DNA of 64,000 bases from positions 1 to 64,000 of the forward strand of contig NZ_JWMA01000012.1 in NCBI RefSeq assembly GCF_000812465.1. Direction: 5' to 3'. Source of the stretch: Cupriavidus sp. IDO. Lineage in GTDB: Bacteria > Pseudomonadota > Gammaproteobacteria > Burkholderiales > Burkholderiaceae. Each line of letters opens with the position of its first letter. The stretch's first letter is position 1. Made by a program: the position numbers and the translations under genes. The notes under the pieces were generated by a model, which was not told where the DNA came from, searched no databases, and saw nothing but the letters and a program-made list of their open reading frames with translations. Shown in pieces: positions 56,085-64,000 of the stretch.

Positions 56085-56110
56085 GGCGCCGGGGATGGAC
56101 ACCCGGCGCC
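56085..56110 (-). other. 9-bp perfect hairpin after the PFTDGA repeat gene
   Basis: GGCGCCGGG (56085-56093) pairs with CCCGGCGCC (56102-56110) around GATGGACA. On the minus strand it lies 23 bp past the stop of the repeat protein. No U-tract follows, so it may be a Rho-type or 3'-stabilising structure rather than an intrinsic terminator. Confidence 0.5.
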
Positions 56111-56133
56111 GGTACTGTCAGTCGTGCTCGTAC

Positions 56134-56478
56134 TTAAACGGCGGCTTCAGCGCGTGCAGCGCCGTGGGCAGGCGCAGCCGAAACGCCGCTGCGGTCCATG
56201 CCGGCGAGGTTCTGCTCCGATGCGGGGCCAAACGCGCCGTCGGTGAAGGGATCGCGCTTGCCGATCGCATTTGCGCCATCGGTGTACGGATCCGGCTTGC
56301 GGATGCCATGCGCGCCGTCGGTGAACGGGTCGCGCTTGCCAATGTGCATTTCATAGCCATAGCGGTCGCCGGGAACGCCGCGGTCTTTCAGGCCTTGTGC
56401 GCCGGCCTGGCCGCTGGCCAGCACGCAGGCGCCGAGGGTTGCCGTGGTAAGGAGGGCTTTGAGAATCTTGTTATGCAT
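56134..56478 (-). CDS. Exported protein with PFTDGA/PYTDGA repeats
   Basis: 114 residues. Signal peptide (MHNKILKALLTTATLGACVL, cleavage near ASG-QAGA). The mature part has GKRDPFTDGAHGIRKPDPYT, then DGANAIGKRDPFTDGAFGPA, i.e. three copies of a D-P-(F/Y)-T-D-G-A core spaced by ~15 residues, and a C-terminal NLAGMDRSGVSAAPAHGAAR. The gene lies 44.5 kb from the similar protein at 11228-11569, with fewer repeats and a different linker (IGKR/IRKP). Function unknown. Confidence 0.7.
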   Translation of the reverse strand: MHNKILKALLTTATLGACVLASGQAGAQGLKDRGVPGDRYGYEMHIGKRDPFTDGAHGIRKPDPYTDGANAIGKRDPFTDGAFGPASEQNLAGMDRSGVSAAPAHGAARAEAAV

Positions 56479-56665
56479 GTCAGCTGCTTCTTCTAACTGA
56501 TTGTGGACGACACTTCCGTGTTGAGACGGCGCGGGATTGGCGGATTTGCGTCCCGCATGCCGTCCGGTTCGCCTTGTGGGCGGTGCCGCAGCGTGGGAGT
56601 CGTGCGGCACGGAAGGAAGTGTAGGCGTCGGCAGGTATTCCTGTGATGATTTAAATGTCAGGGGA

Positions 56666-58123
56666 TCAGTCGTTTTTCTCATGCATGTTTTTCTGCGCGG
56701 ACCTTGCTTCCTGCCAGCCTCCGCCAAGCGCAAGGAACAGGTCGATCTGCCGCAAGGCAACCTGGCTTTCCGAGGCGGCCAGCGCTGCGTCGGCGTTCGC
56801 GAGCGTGCGGTCCGCATCCAGTTGCGACAGGTAGGGCACGCGGCCTGCCTGGTAGAGCAGGCGCAACTGGCGGGCAGCTTCTTCGGCCTGTTCGCGCGCG
56901 GCGTGCAGCGCCTGCTGGCGCTCCAGTTCATGCGTGTAGGCGGTGAGCGCGGTTTCTGTCTCCTGCAGGGCCTTGAGCACCGTACCGTCGAAGCGCGCCA
57001 GTGCCGCATCGGCGCCGGCCTCCATGCCATGGATACGTGGCCGGACACCGTTGGTCGGAAACGACCAGCTCAGCAACGGCCCGAAACCCCAGCGCGCGGT
57101 CGGGCCGCTGCCGAGATCGCGCATCACGCCGGTGGTGCCGATCGATGCGCCGATACGGATCGATGGATACAAGTCTGCTGTCGCCACCCCGATCTTTGCG
57201 GTGGCAGCAGCCAGTTCGCGTTCCGCCTGCCGGATGTCCGGCCTTCGCTTGAGCAGGGCAGCGCCGTCGCCGACTGGCAGTGGCTGATGCAGCCGCGGCT
57301 CCTCGTGGCATTCGGCCTCGGCAGGAGTCAGGTCTGCCGGCGGTTTGCCCAGCATCACTGCCAGCCGGTAACCGGCGGCGGCGCGCTGTGCTTTCAGCTC
57401 GGGCAATGCGGCACGCAAGGTGTCGGTCTGTGCCTGGGCGCGGATCGGATCGGTGGGCAGGCCCCGACCGCTGGCGGCCAGTTTGCGTGCCACGTCTACG
57501 GCGCGCTCCTGCAAGGCGAGCTGCCGCTCCGCAACCTCCAGCTCATGCGAGGCGGCACAGCCCTGTACGTAAGCGCGTACGGTCTGCGCAACCACGCCCA
57601 CGCGCGCCAGGTCCAGCGCGGCCTCGCTGGCCTGCGCGTTGGCCAGCGCCGCCTCATCGGCGCGCGCCAGCTTGCCGAAGATGTCGATCAGATACGAAAC
57701 ACTCAGGCCGAAATCGCCGAGGTTGAGGACTGGCGGCTGGGTGGTCTGCAGGAAGCTCTCGCCCGACAGCTGTGCACGTTCGGCCTTGGCACTGATGCCC
57801 CCTTGCGGCAGGTTCTCAGCCTCCACCTCGTGATAGACCGCGACGGCGCGGCGCAAGTTGGCGGCAGCCAGCCGGATATCGGTGTTGGCGGCCAGTGCTT
57901 GCTGCACCAGCCGGTCGAGCTTCGGATCGTCGTAGAGCCGCCACCAAGCGTCGGGCACCGGCGCGATGGACACCGCATGGTTGTCCCCGCCAAGCAGTGC
58001 GCCATTGGCGGATGCCGACCGGATCGCCGCGTTCCCAGGCACGCGATAGTCGGGGCCGACCGTGGTGCAGGCAAACAGCAGCGGGACAAACGGCGCGAGC
58101 CACGCAAGTCTGCGCGTGCTCAC
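56666..58123 (-). CDS. RND/MFS-type outer-membrane efflux lipoprotein (NodT family)
   Basis: 485 residues. The N-terminus PFVPLLFACTTVGPDYR has the lipobox (LLFAC) and TTVGPDY start typical of NodT/OprM-type outer-membrane factors. Long helical repeats follow (LVQQALAANTDIRLAAANLR, LARADEAALANAQASEAALD and ERQLALQERAVDVARKLAAS). It forms a trimeric channel from periplasm to outside. Its start overlaps by 4 bp the stop of the HlyD-type gene, so it is the last gene of the aaeB-type operon. Confidence 0.93.
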   Translation of the reverse strand: MSTRRLAWLAPFVPLLFACTTVGPDYRVPGNAAIRSASANGALLGGDNHAVSIAPVPDAWWRLYDDPKLDRLVQQALAANTDIRLAAANLRRAVAVYHEVEAENLPQGGISAKAERAQLSGESFLQTTQPPVLNLGDFGLSVSYLIDIFGKLARADEAALANAQASEAALDLARVGVVAQTVRAYVQGCAASHELEVAERQLALQERAVDVARKLAASGRGLPTDPIRAQAQTDTLRAALPELKAQRAAAGYRLAVMLGKPPADLTPAEAECHEEPRLHQPLPVGDGAALLKRRPDIRQAERELAAATAKIGVATADLYPSIRIGASIGTTGVMRDLGSGPTARWGFGPLLSWSFPTNGVRPRIHGMEAGADAALARFDGTVLKALQETETALTAYTHELERQQALHAAREQAEEAARQLRLLYQAGRVPYLSQLDADRTLANADAALAASESQVALRQIDLFLALGGGWQEARSAQKNMHEKND

Positions 58124-59013
58124 GGCTGGCGCTCCGCCGCGGCCCTGCGTGGCTCCACGACCGAAACGGTGGCGGTTCGCCCCGATACTAGCCGCACATC
58201 CGCCGGCACGGTATCGAGCGTGATGCGCACCGGCACGCGCTGCGCGAGCCGCACCCAGTTGAAGGTGGGGTTCACGTTCGGCAGCAGGTTCGAGCCGCTG
58301 GCGCGGTCGCGGTCCTCGATGCCGGCGGCGATGCTCTGCACATGCCCGCGCAGGCGTTGCGGCTCGCCCATGATGCGCACCTCGACCGGGCTGCCGATAT
58401 GGATGCGATGCAGCTTGGTTTCCTCGAAATAGCCTTCCACATGGAAGGACGCCGCGTCGACCATCGACAATACCGGGCGCCCCGTCGACACATAGTCGCC
58501 AAGGCGCGGCAGGCGGTCGTTGAGATAGCCGTCGGCGGGGCTCAGCACGCTGGTACGCTCCAGGTTCAGGCGGGCCAGGCGCACGGCGGCCTCCGCCTGC
58601 GCCAGCGCAGCTTCGCCTTGCTCGACGCGGGCGCGGCCCTGTTCGGCGACTTCGCCGGCCACCAGCCCGTCAAGCGAGCGGTTTCGCGCGGCCTCGCGGC
58701 GAGCCTGCGCCAGCGTTGCGCGCTGCGCGGCCGCGGTGGCAATCGCCTGCTGCAGCGCCAGCGCGTAGCGGTCGCGGTCGATCTCGAACAGCAACTGGCC
58801 GCGCTGCACGCGCTGGTTGTCGTGCACCAGCACGCGCGTCACCAGGCCGGATATGTCGGGCGCGATCTGCACGATATCGGCACGGACATGGCCGTCGCGG
58901 GTCCAGGGGGCAGCAGTGTAGTAGTCCCACAAATGCCTGAGCACCAGCACGGCGACAAGCGCGGCAACGAGTGTGGGGATCAGGGGGACGATCGAGCGGA
59001 GTCTGAATGTCAT
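58120..59013 (-). CDS. HlyD-family membrane fusion protein (AaeA-like)
   Basis: 297 residues. One N-terminal helix (VPLIPTLVAALVAVLVLRHL) anchors it; residues ~45-150 form the lipoyl/coiled-coil hairpin (VQIAPDISGLVTRVLVHDNQ, then RVQRGQLLFEIDRDRYALAL) and the second half a beta-barrel domain (TGRPVLSMVDAASFHVEGYF, EETKLHRIHIGSPVEVRIMG). It bridges the FUSC-type inner-membrane protein to the outer-membrane factor. Start and stop each overlap a neighbour by 4 bp. Confidence 0.94.
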   Translation of the reverse strand: MTFRLRSIVPLIPTLVAALVAVLVLRHLWDYYTAAPWTRDGHVRADIVQIAPDISGLVTRVLVHDNQRVQRGQLLFEIDRDRYALALQQAIATAAAQRATLAQARREAARNRSLDGLVAGEVAEQGRARVEQGEAALAQAEAAVRLARLNLERTSVLSPADGYLNDRLPRLGDYVSTGRPVLSMVDAASFHVEGYFEETKLHRIHIGSPVEVRIMGEPQRLRGHVQSIAAGIEDRDRASGSNLLPNVNPTFNWVRLAQRVPVRITLDTVPADVRLVSGRTATVSVVEPRRAAAERQP

Positions 59014-59219
59014 GAAGGCAACCCCGGGGCCATGGCGACCACGGCGCCCAGGACGATCACATAAAGGGAAAGGTTGAACAGCGAGCGGTGCCAGACCGCC
59101 CGGTAGAAGCCAAGGCCGGTCAGCACCACGCGAATGCAGGTGGTGATCACGAATGCCGCCAGCATCAGCACCAGCAGTCCGGGCACAAACACGCCATAGA
59201 AGTCGATTTCACCGCTCAT
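59010..59219 (-). CDS. DUF1656 small membrane protein (AaeX-like)
   Basis: 69 residues with two helices (LVLMLAAFVITTCIRVVLTG and LYVIVLGAVVAMAP). MSGEIDFYGVFVPGLLV is the conserved start of the DUF1656 family, present between aaeB- and aaeA-type genes in most proteobacteria. It probably stabilises the efflux complex. Overlaps the HlyD gene by 4 bp. Confidence 0.93.
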   Translation of the reverse strand: MSGEIDFYGVFVPGLLVLMLAAFVITTCIRVVLTGLGFYRAVWHRSLFNLSLYVIVLGAVVAMAPGLPS

Positions 59220-59266
59220 GTCCGTTTCTCCGCAGAGTCATTGCCTTGCCTGCCGGTCCCGCCGGA

Positions 59267-61234
59267 TCACGACGGGGCGCCGGGGTGCAATGTGACCTGC
59301 AGCACCACCAGTGCATCCAGCATCTCGCGGCGGGCGCCGCCAGGCACTGCAGCCACCTGCCTGAGGGCTTCGTCAATCCATGCCGTCAACTCGGCAGGCG
59401 CCGCGATGACATGCCCCGCCCGCAACCGGGCGCGGAAATGCCTGGCAACCACGCTCAGCACGCGCCTGACCGCCTTGCGCGCTGGCAGGGGCAGCGACGG
59501 CAGCGCCTGTTGCAGCGCCAGCGCGCAATAGCCGACCTGCAGTTCGACAAAGCCGTCGGACGAGAGCTTGTCGTCGCTGGCCGCCAGCCTCGGCACCAGC
59601 TGCCCGAGCCGGTCGAACATGCGGCCGCCCAGCCTGGTGTGGGCATCCGCGGCGCGGCGGGTGGCGGCCTGCGCCAGGTCCTGCCAGCTGGCGCGGATCA
59701 GCCGGCGTGCCGCCACGCGCGCGCCGAACGGACGCGTGGCCATGGCCCAGACCGGCGCGAACAGCATGGCCGCAGCGGTCGCCAGGCTGCCATTGAAGGT
59801 GGCGAGGAAATTGGCGTCGTAGACGCTCTGGATATTGGCGAACGACGCGGTATTGACCGACAACAACATGGCGATCAGGTTGAAGCCGGGCCGGGCGATC
59901 AGCATGCCGATGCCCAGGTAGGGCAGCGCGAGCATCCCGGTCAGCGTTTCGAAGCTCTGGGCATTCGGCACCACCAGGAACAGGTAGAACGATGACACCA
60001 GCAGGCAGACCGTGCTCCATCGCAGGAACGAATAGGCGACAGGACGCGGCTCCTCGATGGTGGCAAAGAAGCAGCAGGCGATCGAGGCCACCGCAACCGC
60101 GCCCGCACCGTCCTCCCAGCCCGAGAAGATCCATATCAGCCCGGCACAGAAGACCGCCAGACCGGTCGAACACGCGCCGAACAGCAGCATGCCGTGGTCA
60201 TGGTGGTGGGCGCGTGCCGGTTGTGCTTCAACCTGGGGAAGCGGCCGCCGCGGACTGTCCGGGCGGTCGCCGATACCCTGCTGCAGGGCGACACAGGCGT
60301 CCCAGTGTTCGGCGAGCTTGCCCAGCTGGCTCCATGCGGTAGCGGCGAGGGCGGCATGGTGGCCCCCGCGCGGTCCGTGGCTCGCGCTGCCGCCAGCGGC
60401 GCGCTGCGCCGGCGCCGTGGCGCGGCCTTTCAGCCAGCCGGATGTCGCCGCGAGTGCTTGCGCGAGCGGTGCCGGCATGCCATCCGGATGCTTCCGCAAG
60501 GCCTCCAGCACGCTCGCCAGCGACGACAGCAGCGGCATCAGCATCGTCATGCGTTCGCGCAGCGCGCGGGCGTGGCGCAGGGTGTTGGCGCTCTCGGTAT
60601 CGTAGGAAAGCTGGGTGATGAGCTGGTCGAGCGCGAGGATATCGGCCGCCAGCCGATGACGGCTGGCACTGGCGTGGGGATCGCCCGACATGATGTCGGT
60701 CGCCCACGCGGCGGCATCGGCCAGCCAGGTGGCTGCGCGGGCCCGCAGCGCGGGCGCCACCTTGGCGGGAAATACGATCGCGCCAACCAGCCCTGCGCAG
60801 ACGATGCCGATCACGATTTCCTCGATCCGCGCGACGGCAATGTCGAAGATCCCGGCAGGCTGGCTCACGGCCGGCAATGCCACGATCGGCAGCGTATAGG
60901 CCGCGAGCAGAAAGACGTAGCTGCGCGGCGTCCGCTGCAGCATGGAAAGGTAGACCAGCCCTACGATCCACAGCGAAATCGCGCCCATCAGCACGATCGG
61001 CATGTTGACCAGTTGCGGCACGGTGGCGACCGCCGCCGTTGCGCCCAGCACGGTGCCTGCCACGCGGTACGCCGCCTTGGACCGGGTCGCGCCGGTCAGC
61101 GGATGGGAGACGAAGTAGACCGTGGCCATCGCCCAGTAGGGGCGCGGCAGGCCGAGGGCAAGTGCGATGTAGAGCGCGAGCATCGCGGCGGCGAACGCCT
61201 TCAGTGAGAACAGCCACTGTCGTGCAATCGCCAT
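59267..61234 (-). CDS. FUSC-family inner-membrane efflux protein (AaeB-like)
   Basis: 654-residue FUSC protein with two blocks of ~6 helices separated by a cytoplasmic region. WLFSLKAFAAAMLALYIALA, LGLPRPYWAMATVYFVSHPL and TGATRSKAAYRVAGTVLGAT are the typical N-terminal signature; the second block includes GAVAVASIACCFFATIEEPR. AaeB of E. coli exports aromatic carboxylic acids such as p-hydroxybenzoate. The ATG at 61234 gives the family N-terminus; an upstream frame adds 40 unrelated residues. It is the first gene of the operon and is divergent from a LysR gene. Confidence 0.94.
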   Translation of the reverse strand: MAIARQWLFSLKAFAAAMLALYIALALGLPRPYWAMATVYFVSHPLTGATRSKAAYRVAGTVLGATAAVATVPQLVNMPIVLMGAISLWIVGLVYLSMLQRTPRSYVFLLAAYTLPIVALPAVSQPAGIFDIAVARIEEIVIGIVCAGLVGAIVFPAKVAPALRARAATWLADAAAWATDIMSGDPHASASRHRLAADILALDQLITQLSYDTESANTLRHARALRERMTMLMPLLSSLASVLEALRKHPDGMPAPLAQALAATSGWLKGRATAPAQRAAGGSASHGPRGGHHAALAATAWSQLGKLAEHWDACVALQQGIGDRPDSPRRPLPQVEAQPARAHHHDHGMLLFGACSTGLAVFCAGLIWIFSGWEDGAGAVAVASIACCFFATIEEPRPVAYSFLRWSTVCLLVSSFYLFLVVPNAQSFETLTGMLALPYLGIGMLIARPGFNLIAMLLSVNTASFANIQSVYDANFLATFNGSLATAAAMLFAPVWAMATRPFGARVAARRLIRASWQDLAQAATRRAADAHTRLGGRMFDRLGQLVPRLAASDDKLSSDGFVELQVGYCALALQQALPSLPLPARKAVRRVLSVVARHFRARLRAGHVIAAPAELTAWIDEALRQVAAVPGGARREMLDALVVLQVTLHPGAPS

Positions 61235-61350
61235 GGGGGTCTTTCGTTGGTGGTGGGGGCCGCCTCCGCCATGTGGCGTCGGCGGCTTGCGCCGACTGTT
61301 CCCATAAGCGGATATGCGTGGAAGCGAAGTGTAGCCAAACCAAAGGCATT

Positions 61351-61371
61351 CCAATCATGATTTAATATTGG
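61351..61371. promoter_or_regulatory. LysR-type operator CCAAT-N11-ATTGG
   Basis: CCAAT (61351-61355) and ATTGG (61367-61371) are perfect inverted arms around an 11-base AT-rich centre, which gives the T-N11-A pattern of LysR binding sites. It lies between the divergent FUSC operon and LysR gene, 45 bp from the lysR start and 117 bp from the FUSC start. Confidence 0.6.
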
Positions 61372-61416
61372 TTTCGCCATTCGGTTTTCTCATACTCCAG
61401 GCAGAAGGACGCTTGC

Positions 61417-62310
61417 ATGCCCATCGATATCCGCGCGCTGCGCTATTTCGTCGAGACGGCGCGCCTGAGGAGTTTCACTCAGGCCGCCACCTCGCTGTAT
61501 GTCACCCAGTCCACCATCAGCAAGATGGTTCGCCAGCTGGAAGACGAGGTCGGGCAGCCGCTGCTGATCCGCGAAGGCAAGACCGTGCGGCTGACCGACG
61601 TCGGCCGCGTGGTCTACGAGCGCGGGCAGGAGGCCCTGGGCGTGGTGCACCGGCTGACGCTGGAGGTGGCGGACATGTCGTCGCTGGGCCGGGGCCAGCT
61701 CACGGTGGGCATCCCGCCCATGGTCAACCTGTTTTTCTCGCCGGCGGTCAGCGCATTCCGCCAGCGCTATCCCAACCTGGAGCTGAGCCTGGCGGAGCAG
61801 GGCGGGCAGGTGGTCGAGCAGCGCGTGGCAGGCGGCGAGCTGGAGGTGGCCGCCACGGTGCTGCCCGGCGACAGCGGGCTCGCGCTCGAAACACGCCAGT
61901 TCGCCAAATACCCGATCTGGGCCGTGGGCCCGCGCAAGGCGTCATGGGCGCGCGGAAAGACGGTTTCGCTCTCGGCCCTGCGCGATGAACCGCTGGTGCT
62001 GCTGACCGAGGAATTCTCGCTTACCCGCAAGCTCAGGCAGGCGTTCCTGGAGGCGCGCATTGAGCCGCGTGTGGTGGCGCAGAGCGGCCACTGGGATTTC
62101 CTGGCTTCGATGGCGGCCGCGGGACTGGGCACCACCTTCCTGCCGCAGCCGTTCCTGGAGCGGCTGCAAGCGCGGGACTCGCTGGCCGTGGCCCGCGTGA
62201 CGGAGCCCGGCATGGACTGGGCGCTGGCCCATATCTGGTCGCCCGGCCGCTACCTGTCGCATGCGGCGCGGGCGTGGCTTCAGGTATGCGAGGAGGTGCT
62301 GGGAAGCTGA
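61417..62310 (+). CDS. LysR-family regulator of the efflux operon (AaeR-like)
   Basis: 297 residues. HTH at ~1-60 (MPIDIRALRYFVETARLRSF, then TQAATSLYVTQSTISKMVRQ), effector domain ~90-295 (LTVGIPPMVNLFFSPAVSAF). Its position opposite the FUSC/DUF1656/HlyD operon matches the aaeR layout, where an aromatic acid induces export. The last 31 bp overlap the stop of the convergent SURF1 gene. Confidence 0.93.
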   Translation: MPIDIRALRYFVETARLRSFTQAATSLYVTQSTISKMVRQLEDEVGQPLLIREGKTVRLTDVGRVVYERGQEALGVVHRLTLEVADMSSLGRGQLTVGIPPMVNLFFSPAVSAFRQRYPNLELSLAEQGGQVVEQRVAGGELEVAATVLPGDSGLALETRQFAKYPIWAVGPRKASWARGKTVSLSALRDEPLVLLTEEFSLTRKLRQAFLEARIEPRVVAQSGHWDFLASMAAAGLGTTFLPQPFLERLQARDSLAVARVTEPGMDWALAHIWSPGRYLSHAARAWLQVCEEVLGS

Positions 62311-63086
62311 CGGACGCGTTTCCGGTATTCCTCCCGGCCGAGGTACGCAGCGGCGGCGGCCACCATGATGGCCAGGCCGTACCAGGTCAGCGCGTAGCTG
62401 AGGTGGTTGTTGTTGAAGACCGTCACTGTCAGGCCACCCACCGGCCAGGCTTTCGGATCGCTGCCGGCGGGAGGCGGCACTGCCTCTGCATCGATGAAGT
62501 ACGGCGCCACGTTGCCCAGCCCGCGGCGCGCGGCAATGGCCGGCACATCGCGCGAGAACCACTGGTCGCGGGCGGCATCGTTGTGGCGCAGGAAGCCGGT
62601 GCCCGGTTCGCTCATGCGCAGCAGGCCGATGACCTGGCTCGTGCCGCTGGCCCCGGCGTGAGCAGGATGATCCCGGAACGGCTCCGGCACGAATCCGCGG
62701 TTGACGAGGACGATGCTGCCATCCGCCATGCGCAGCGGCGTCACCACCCAGTAGCCGCCACCGAGTTCGGTAACGGCCTGGACCAGCGTCTGTTTGTCGT
62801 CGAGAAAGGTGCCGTTGGCACGGATGCGCCGGTATTCGTCAGCGGGCTTGTTCAGCGTGGCCCACTGGCCGGAAGCCGGTGCATCCTCCGCGGGCGCGTG
62901 CACGCGCTGCTTCACGTGGGCGATCAGATCCAGCTTCCAGGCGCGCCGTTCGATCTGCCAGTTGCCGAGGGCGACCAGGCCGGCAATGGCCGCCACTGCA
63001 AGGATTCCCAGGATTGCCAGCAGTGCCGGCGGGAGGGGACGGGATGATTCGACCGGCGCGGCGCGGTCTGGGCTGGAACCGGTCAA
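62280..63086 (-). CDS. SURF1-family protein
   Basis: 268 residues with one helix near each end (LLAILGILAVAAIAGLVALG and ALTWYGLAIMVAAAAAYLGR). WQIERRAWKLDLIAHVKQRV, EYRRIRANGTFLDDKQTLVQ and GGYWVVTPLRMADGSIVLVN, then RGFVPEPFRDHP are SURF1 hallmarks. SURF1 proteins help insert haem a/a3 or o3 into oxidases. It overlaps cyoD by 4 bp, so it belongs to the oxidase operon. Confidence 0.93.
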   Translation of the reverse strand: MTGSSPDRAAPVESSRPLPPALLAILGILAVAAIAGLVALGNWQIERRAWKLDLIAHVKQRVHAPAEDAPASGQWATLNKPADEYRRIRANGTFLDDKQTLVQAVTELGGGYWVVTPLRMADGSIVLVNRGFVPEPFRDHPAHAGASGTSQVIGLLRMSEPGTGFLRHNDAARDQWFSRDVPAIAARRGLGNVAPYFIDAEAVPPPAGSDPKAWPVGGLTVTVFNNNHLSYALTWYGLAIMVAAAAAYLGREEYRKRVRQLPSTSSHT

Positions 63087-63481
63087 GGCAAATTCTTCGT
63101 GGTCTGCATGCCCGGCATCATATTCGAATTCAGGTGGAACATCACCCAGAGGGTGCCGGTCAGCGCGATGACGACCAGCACCAGCGTGAACATCAGCGCC
63201 AGCATGTTCCAGCCGCCTTCTGACTTCGCGTTCAGGTGCAGGAAGTAGATCATGTGCACCACGATCTGCACGGCACCGAACGCGAGCAGGACCAGCGCGG
63301 TGGTGCTGGATTTGTCGAACACCTTTCCCATCACCAGCCAGAACGGGATGGCGGTCAGGATCACCGAGAGCACAAAGCCGGTCACGTAGCCGCTCAGGGA
63401 GATATGGATCTCGCTTTCGCCATGGCCATGCCCGTGTCCGTCGTGGCCATGAGCGTCCATCGTGTCGTCGTGCGCGCTCAT
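63083..63481 (-). CDS. cyoD: Cytochrome bo3 quinol oxidase subunit IV
   Basis: 132 residues: a His/Gly/Asp-rich N-terminal extension (DAHGHDGHGHGHGESE) and three helices (YVTGFVLSVILTAIPFWLVM, LVLLAFGAVQIVVHMIYFLH and MLALMFTLVLVVIALTGTLW). The sequence VVHMIYFLHLN is typical of CyoD. It stabilises the quinol oxidase. Starts and ends overlap cyoC and SURF1 by 4 bp each. Confidence 0.95.
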   Translation of the reverse strand: MSAHDDTMDAHGHDGHGHGHGESEIHISLSGYVTGFVLSVILTAIPFWLVMGKVFDKSSTTALVLLAFGAVQIVVHMIYFLHLNAKSEGGWNMLALMFTLVLVVIALTGTLWVMFHLNSNMMPGMQTTKNLP

Positions 63482-64000
63482 GGCAGGGCTCCCATCAGGT
63501 AGACAAAGGTAAAGACGCCGATCCAGACCACGTCCAGGAAGTGCCAGAACATGGACAGGCACATGAGGCGGCGCTTGTTTTCCGGGATCAGGCCGTGCCG
63601 GGCCACCTGCGTCATCAGCGTGACCAGCCACACGATGCCGAACGTCACGTGCAGGCCGTGCGTGCTGACCAGCGCGAAGAACGATGTCAGGAAGCCGCTG
63701 CGCTGCGGCCCCGCGCCTTCGCCCACCAGGTGCACGAACTCGTAGATCTCCACGCTGAGAAAGGCCGCGCCCAGCAGGCCCGTCACTGCCAGCCAGCCCT
63801 GTGTCGCCCCGATGCGGCCGCGTTGCGTTTCCAGCATGGCAAAGCCGTAGGTGATCGACGACGTCAGCAGGAACGAGGTGTTGAGCGCCACCAGCGGCAG
63901 CTCGAACAGTTCGGCGCCGGACGGCCCCCCCGCGTAGTTGCGGCCGAGCACGCCGTAACCGGCGAACAGGCAGGCGAAGATGAGGCAGTCGCTCATCAGG
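63478..64000 (-). CDS. cyoC: Cytochrome bo3 quinol oxidase subunit III (5' end outside window)
   Basis: 173 residues are visible up to the right edge; the true start lies beyond base 64000. The visible part begins at the segment MSDCLIFACLFAGYGVLGRN and runs through AGGPSGAELFELPLVALNTS, THGLHVTFGIVWLVTLMTQV and MFWHFLDVVWIGVFTFVYLM. These four helices are diagnostic for CyoC. It is followed by cyoD and SURF1 on the same strand with ATGA-type overlaps, so cyoA and cyoB should be just beyond the edge. Confidence 0.95.
   Translation of the reverse strand, partial: LMSDCLIFACLFAGYGVLGRNYAGGPSGAELFELPLVALNTSFLLTSSITYGFAMLETQRGRIGATQGWLAVTGLLGAAFLSVEIYEFVHLVGEGAGPQRSGFLTSFFALVSTHGLHVTFGIVWLVTLMTQVARHGLIPENKRRLMCLSMFWHFLDVVWIGVFTFVYLMGALP

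Overview
The window is GC-rich, densely coded DNA from a free-living beta-proteobacterium. Gene content (opgGH, a cyo-type quinol oxidase operon with SURF1, an Ala/Lys-rich HU-like histone, a KfrA-like protein beside a tyrosine recombinase, many LysR regulators and several c-di-GMP and chemotaxis proteins) fits the Burkholderiaceae, most likely Cupriavidus or Ralstonia. That placement is an inference from gene content and protein style. No rRNA or tRNA gene, CRISPR array or recognisable replication origin was found.

Layout. 1-5200: the tail of an IS5-like transposase at the left edge, a CorC-type membrane protein, then a catabolic cluster (beta-propeller/lactonase-like protein, ACS-type MFS transporter, amidohydrolase, LysR regulator). 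6200-11600: an MmyB-type regulator, a PagL-like lipid A deacylase, an FMN riboswitch with ribB, several small exported proteins, a frameshifted mechanosensitive-channel remnant and a protein of DPYTDGA repeats. 11900-16050: opgG-opgH for osmoregulated periplasmic glucans. 17200-25300: Bcr/CflA efflux, MscS channel, AmtB, HU, acyl-CoA thioesterase, CreA, class A acid phosphatase and an acyl-CoA ligase. 25337-25482: two adjacent long palindromes of mobile-repeat type. 25560-34900: SDR oxidoreductase, arylamine N-acetyltransferase, Crp/Fnr regulator, Mpo1-like protein, a PepSY/response regulator/kinase operon, a histone-like HU, an esterase, a CHMI isomerase and MgtC.

34900-43900: HAD-like protein, chemoreceptor, EAL-CBS-GGDEF protein beside a degenerate OmpR-type regulator, cardiolipin synthase, a TetR regulator and small envelope proteins. 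44125-48814 is the most accessory-looking part: a tyrosine recombinase, a divergent KfrA-like coiled-coil protein, and a PD-(D/E)XK nuclease fused to a DinG/XPD-type Fe-S helicase under a clear LexA (SOS) box. 49384-54305: an HD-GYP response regulator in an operon with a large hybrid histidine kinase, apparently one c-di-GMP signalling unit.

54381-64000: VOC protein with divergent LysR, small exported proteins including a second PYTDGA/PFTDGA repeat protein, a four-gene AaeB/DUF1656/HlyD/NodT efflux operon with its divergent LysR, and the 3' end of a cyo operon (cyoC-cyoD-SURF1) running off the right edge.

The clearest candidates for something new are the SOS-controlled nuclease-helicase next to the recombinase/KfrA pair, the exported PYTDGA repeat family (two loci in one window), and the palindromic repeat pair at 25337-25482.
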